DNA of 15,868 bases from JBHEKP01 sp041859375 (GTDB lineage Bacteria > Hydrogenedentota > Hydrogenedentia > Hydrogenedentales > CAITNO01), in assembly GCA_041859375.1 (NCBI GenBank), contig JBHEKP010000313.1, positions 1-15,868 on the forward strand, read 5' to 3'. Below, one piece after another: positions 14,970-15,868 of this stretch; within the stretch, counting starts at the first letter, position 1; each line of letters opens with the position of its first letter. Position numbers and translations under genes: made by a program. The notes under the pieces were generated by a model. It did not search any database. It was not told the DNA's origin and saw nothing but the letters and a program-made list of their open reading frames with translations.

Positions 14970-15868
14970 ATGACAAGCGTTGCCCGTAAAAATATGCTGT
15001 GCTGGGTGTTGCCCTTTTTTCTCTGGCCGGTGCTGTGTTTTTCGGAGGCACAACCGCCTCCTCCGGTGCCCACGTTGGAGGAATTTCTTAATAAGGCCGA
15101 AGCGGTATACAACCGTCATGCGGAATTGTTGCGGCATTCGACAGGCACCGCCCATGTGAGGGTGACACGCTCTGGGGGAGAGGAGGAGGCCACCCGGTTG
15201 GCTGACCAGTACCGGACGCTTGGTTTTGAGCCGCCTAAGCCACCATATGATAAAGTTGGCAATTCCATGACGGTGCATTGGTATACCAAGGGTGATCAAC
15301 TTCGATATGACATGGATATTCGTGCCATGGAAGGAATTTCTCCCTGGACACCCGAAGCAGTGCTGCGTGTTTCCACCAACGGCAAGGTTGGTGTGTATTA
15401 TGCGCCACTGGACCGAAAAGCCTATGTCAATCAGCCCCCGGTTAGAAGCCATGACTTGACAAGTTATTTGAGATATTTCGATCCCATTTTTCCATATTTA
15501 GAGCATGGAAATACAATATATGGGGGCTTAAGAGAACGCGCGAAAAAGCAGAGCCTGTATCTTGAGTATGCAGATTTAAACGGAATATCATGTATACGCG
15601 TGACCGCATCGCCTGATATTACGGGTGACAAAATATGTTATATATCCGATTTGACATGTTGGTTTGGCATAGATCAAGAATATGCTTTAGTTCAACTCGA
15701 GGCCACACGCAGATCTTATGAAAACAACGTTTTATTAAAAGAAATAGTTATCACTGTAAATGTAAATTATGAGCAGTCACTGGAACACCCAGATGTGTGG
15801 ATTATGAAGTCTTATAGAAAATTCCAAAAGGATTATGATATTCAGGATTTATCCATTGACTTTGAGGA
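14970..15868 (+). CDS. Exported protein of unknown function, truncated by window edge
   Basis: The ATG at 14970 lies 47 bp after the URO-D-family stop, with AGGGGA (14954-14959) 10 nt upstream. The frame is open to the right edge (299 codons seen). Residues 1-27 look like a signal peptide: MTSVARKN, a hydrophobic LCWVLPFFLWPVLCF core, then SEA. The Cys at 23 is not in a good lipobox, so cleavage by signal peptidase I is more likely. A short PPPP run and a charged helical stretch (TLEEFLNKAEAVYNRH) follow, then a mixed-strand domain with VHWYTKGDQLRYDMDI and LRVSTNGKVGVYY. This is vaguely reminiscent of LolA/outer-membrane-lipoprotein-sorting folds, but I do not recognise a family. From about 15430 codon use shifts to TTA, ATA, AGA and AAA, unlike the GC-rich genes to the left. 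The function is unknown. Confidence 0.75.
   Translation, partial: MTSVARKNMLCWVLPFFLWPVLCFSEAQPPPPVPTLEEFLNKAEAVYNRHAELLRHSTGTAHVRVTRSGGEEEATRLADQYRTLGFEPPKPPYDKVGNSMTVHWYTKGDQLRYDMDIRAMEGISPWTPEAVLRVSTNGKVGVYYAPLDRKAYVNQPPVRSHDLTSYLRYFDPIFPYLEHGNTIYGGLRERAKKQSLYLEYADLNGISCIRVTASPDITGDKICYISDLTCWFGIDQEYALVQLEATRRSYENNVLLKEIVITVNVNYEQSLEHPDVWIMKSYRKFQKDYDIQDLSIDFE

Noticed and set aside
1..15868. CRISPR arrays, tRNA/rRNA genes, transposases and phage genes
   Set aside because: No spaced short direct repeats with unique spacers, no cloverleaf or rRNA-like stretches and no transposase or phage motifs were seen on either strand.

Overview
This window reads as a GC-rich bacterial chromosome segment, probably from an uncultured lineage. 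The mix of a secreted FG-GAP repeat protein, a MerR-like HTH/receiver protein, a large hybrid histidine kinase, a distant URO-D-family protein and GTG/TTG starts with strong GGAGG sites recalls the Planctomycetota or Hydrogenedentota type of genome. That placement is inference; there is no marker gene.

Layout: (a) 1-2301, minus strand: a secreted FG-GAP beta-propeller protein with eight repeats. Its reading frame is interrupted near 133-141 and runs without a stop into a different sequence, which at 66-1 looks like the N-terminus of a lincosamide nucleotidyltransferase of the Lnu(F) type with its own ribosome binding site. (b) 2302-2749: an AT-rich divergent control region with two near-consensus sigma70-type promoters pointing outwards and a possible attenuator in the right-hand leader. 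(c) 2750-10715, plus strand: a signalling and export cluster made of an HTH-receiver protein, a multidomain hybrid sensor kinase, and two ABC exporter half-transporters. The kinase and both ABC genes are joined by 4-bp start/stop overlaps. The motifs of the ABC pair (Asp at the Walker B catalytic position in the first, LSTGQ signature in the second) are those of a heterodimeric exporter with one degenerate ATP site. (d) 12252-10726, minus strand: an exported tandem-rhodanese protein with long Pro/Ala/Glu-rich arms on both sides, converging on the ABC operon with a 10-bp gap. (e) 12433-14922, plus strand: a beta-CASP metallo-beta-lactamase-fold ribonuclease-like protein and, 33 bp on, a URO-D-superfamily protein. 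(f) 14970 to the right edge, plus strand: an exported protein of unknown function, cut by the window, whose base composition turns AT-rich in its second half.

Working together: the HTH-receiver protein, hybrid kinase and ABC exporter form a plausible sense-and-export unit. The kinase has an extracytoplasmic sensor, and its C-terminal receivers could pass signal to the HTH-receiver protein. The most unusual point is the left-edge junction. It is either a real insertion of a resistance-cassette-like segment into a chromosomal surface-protein gene, or an assembly chimera. No tRNA, rRNA, CRISPR array, transposase or complete mobile element was seen.
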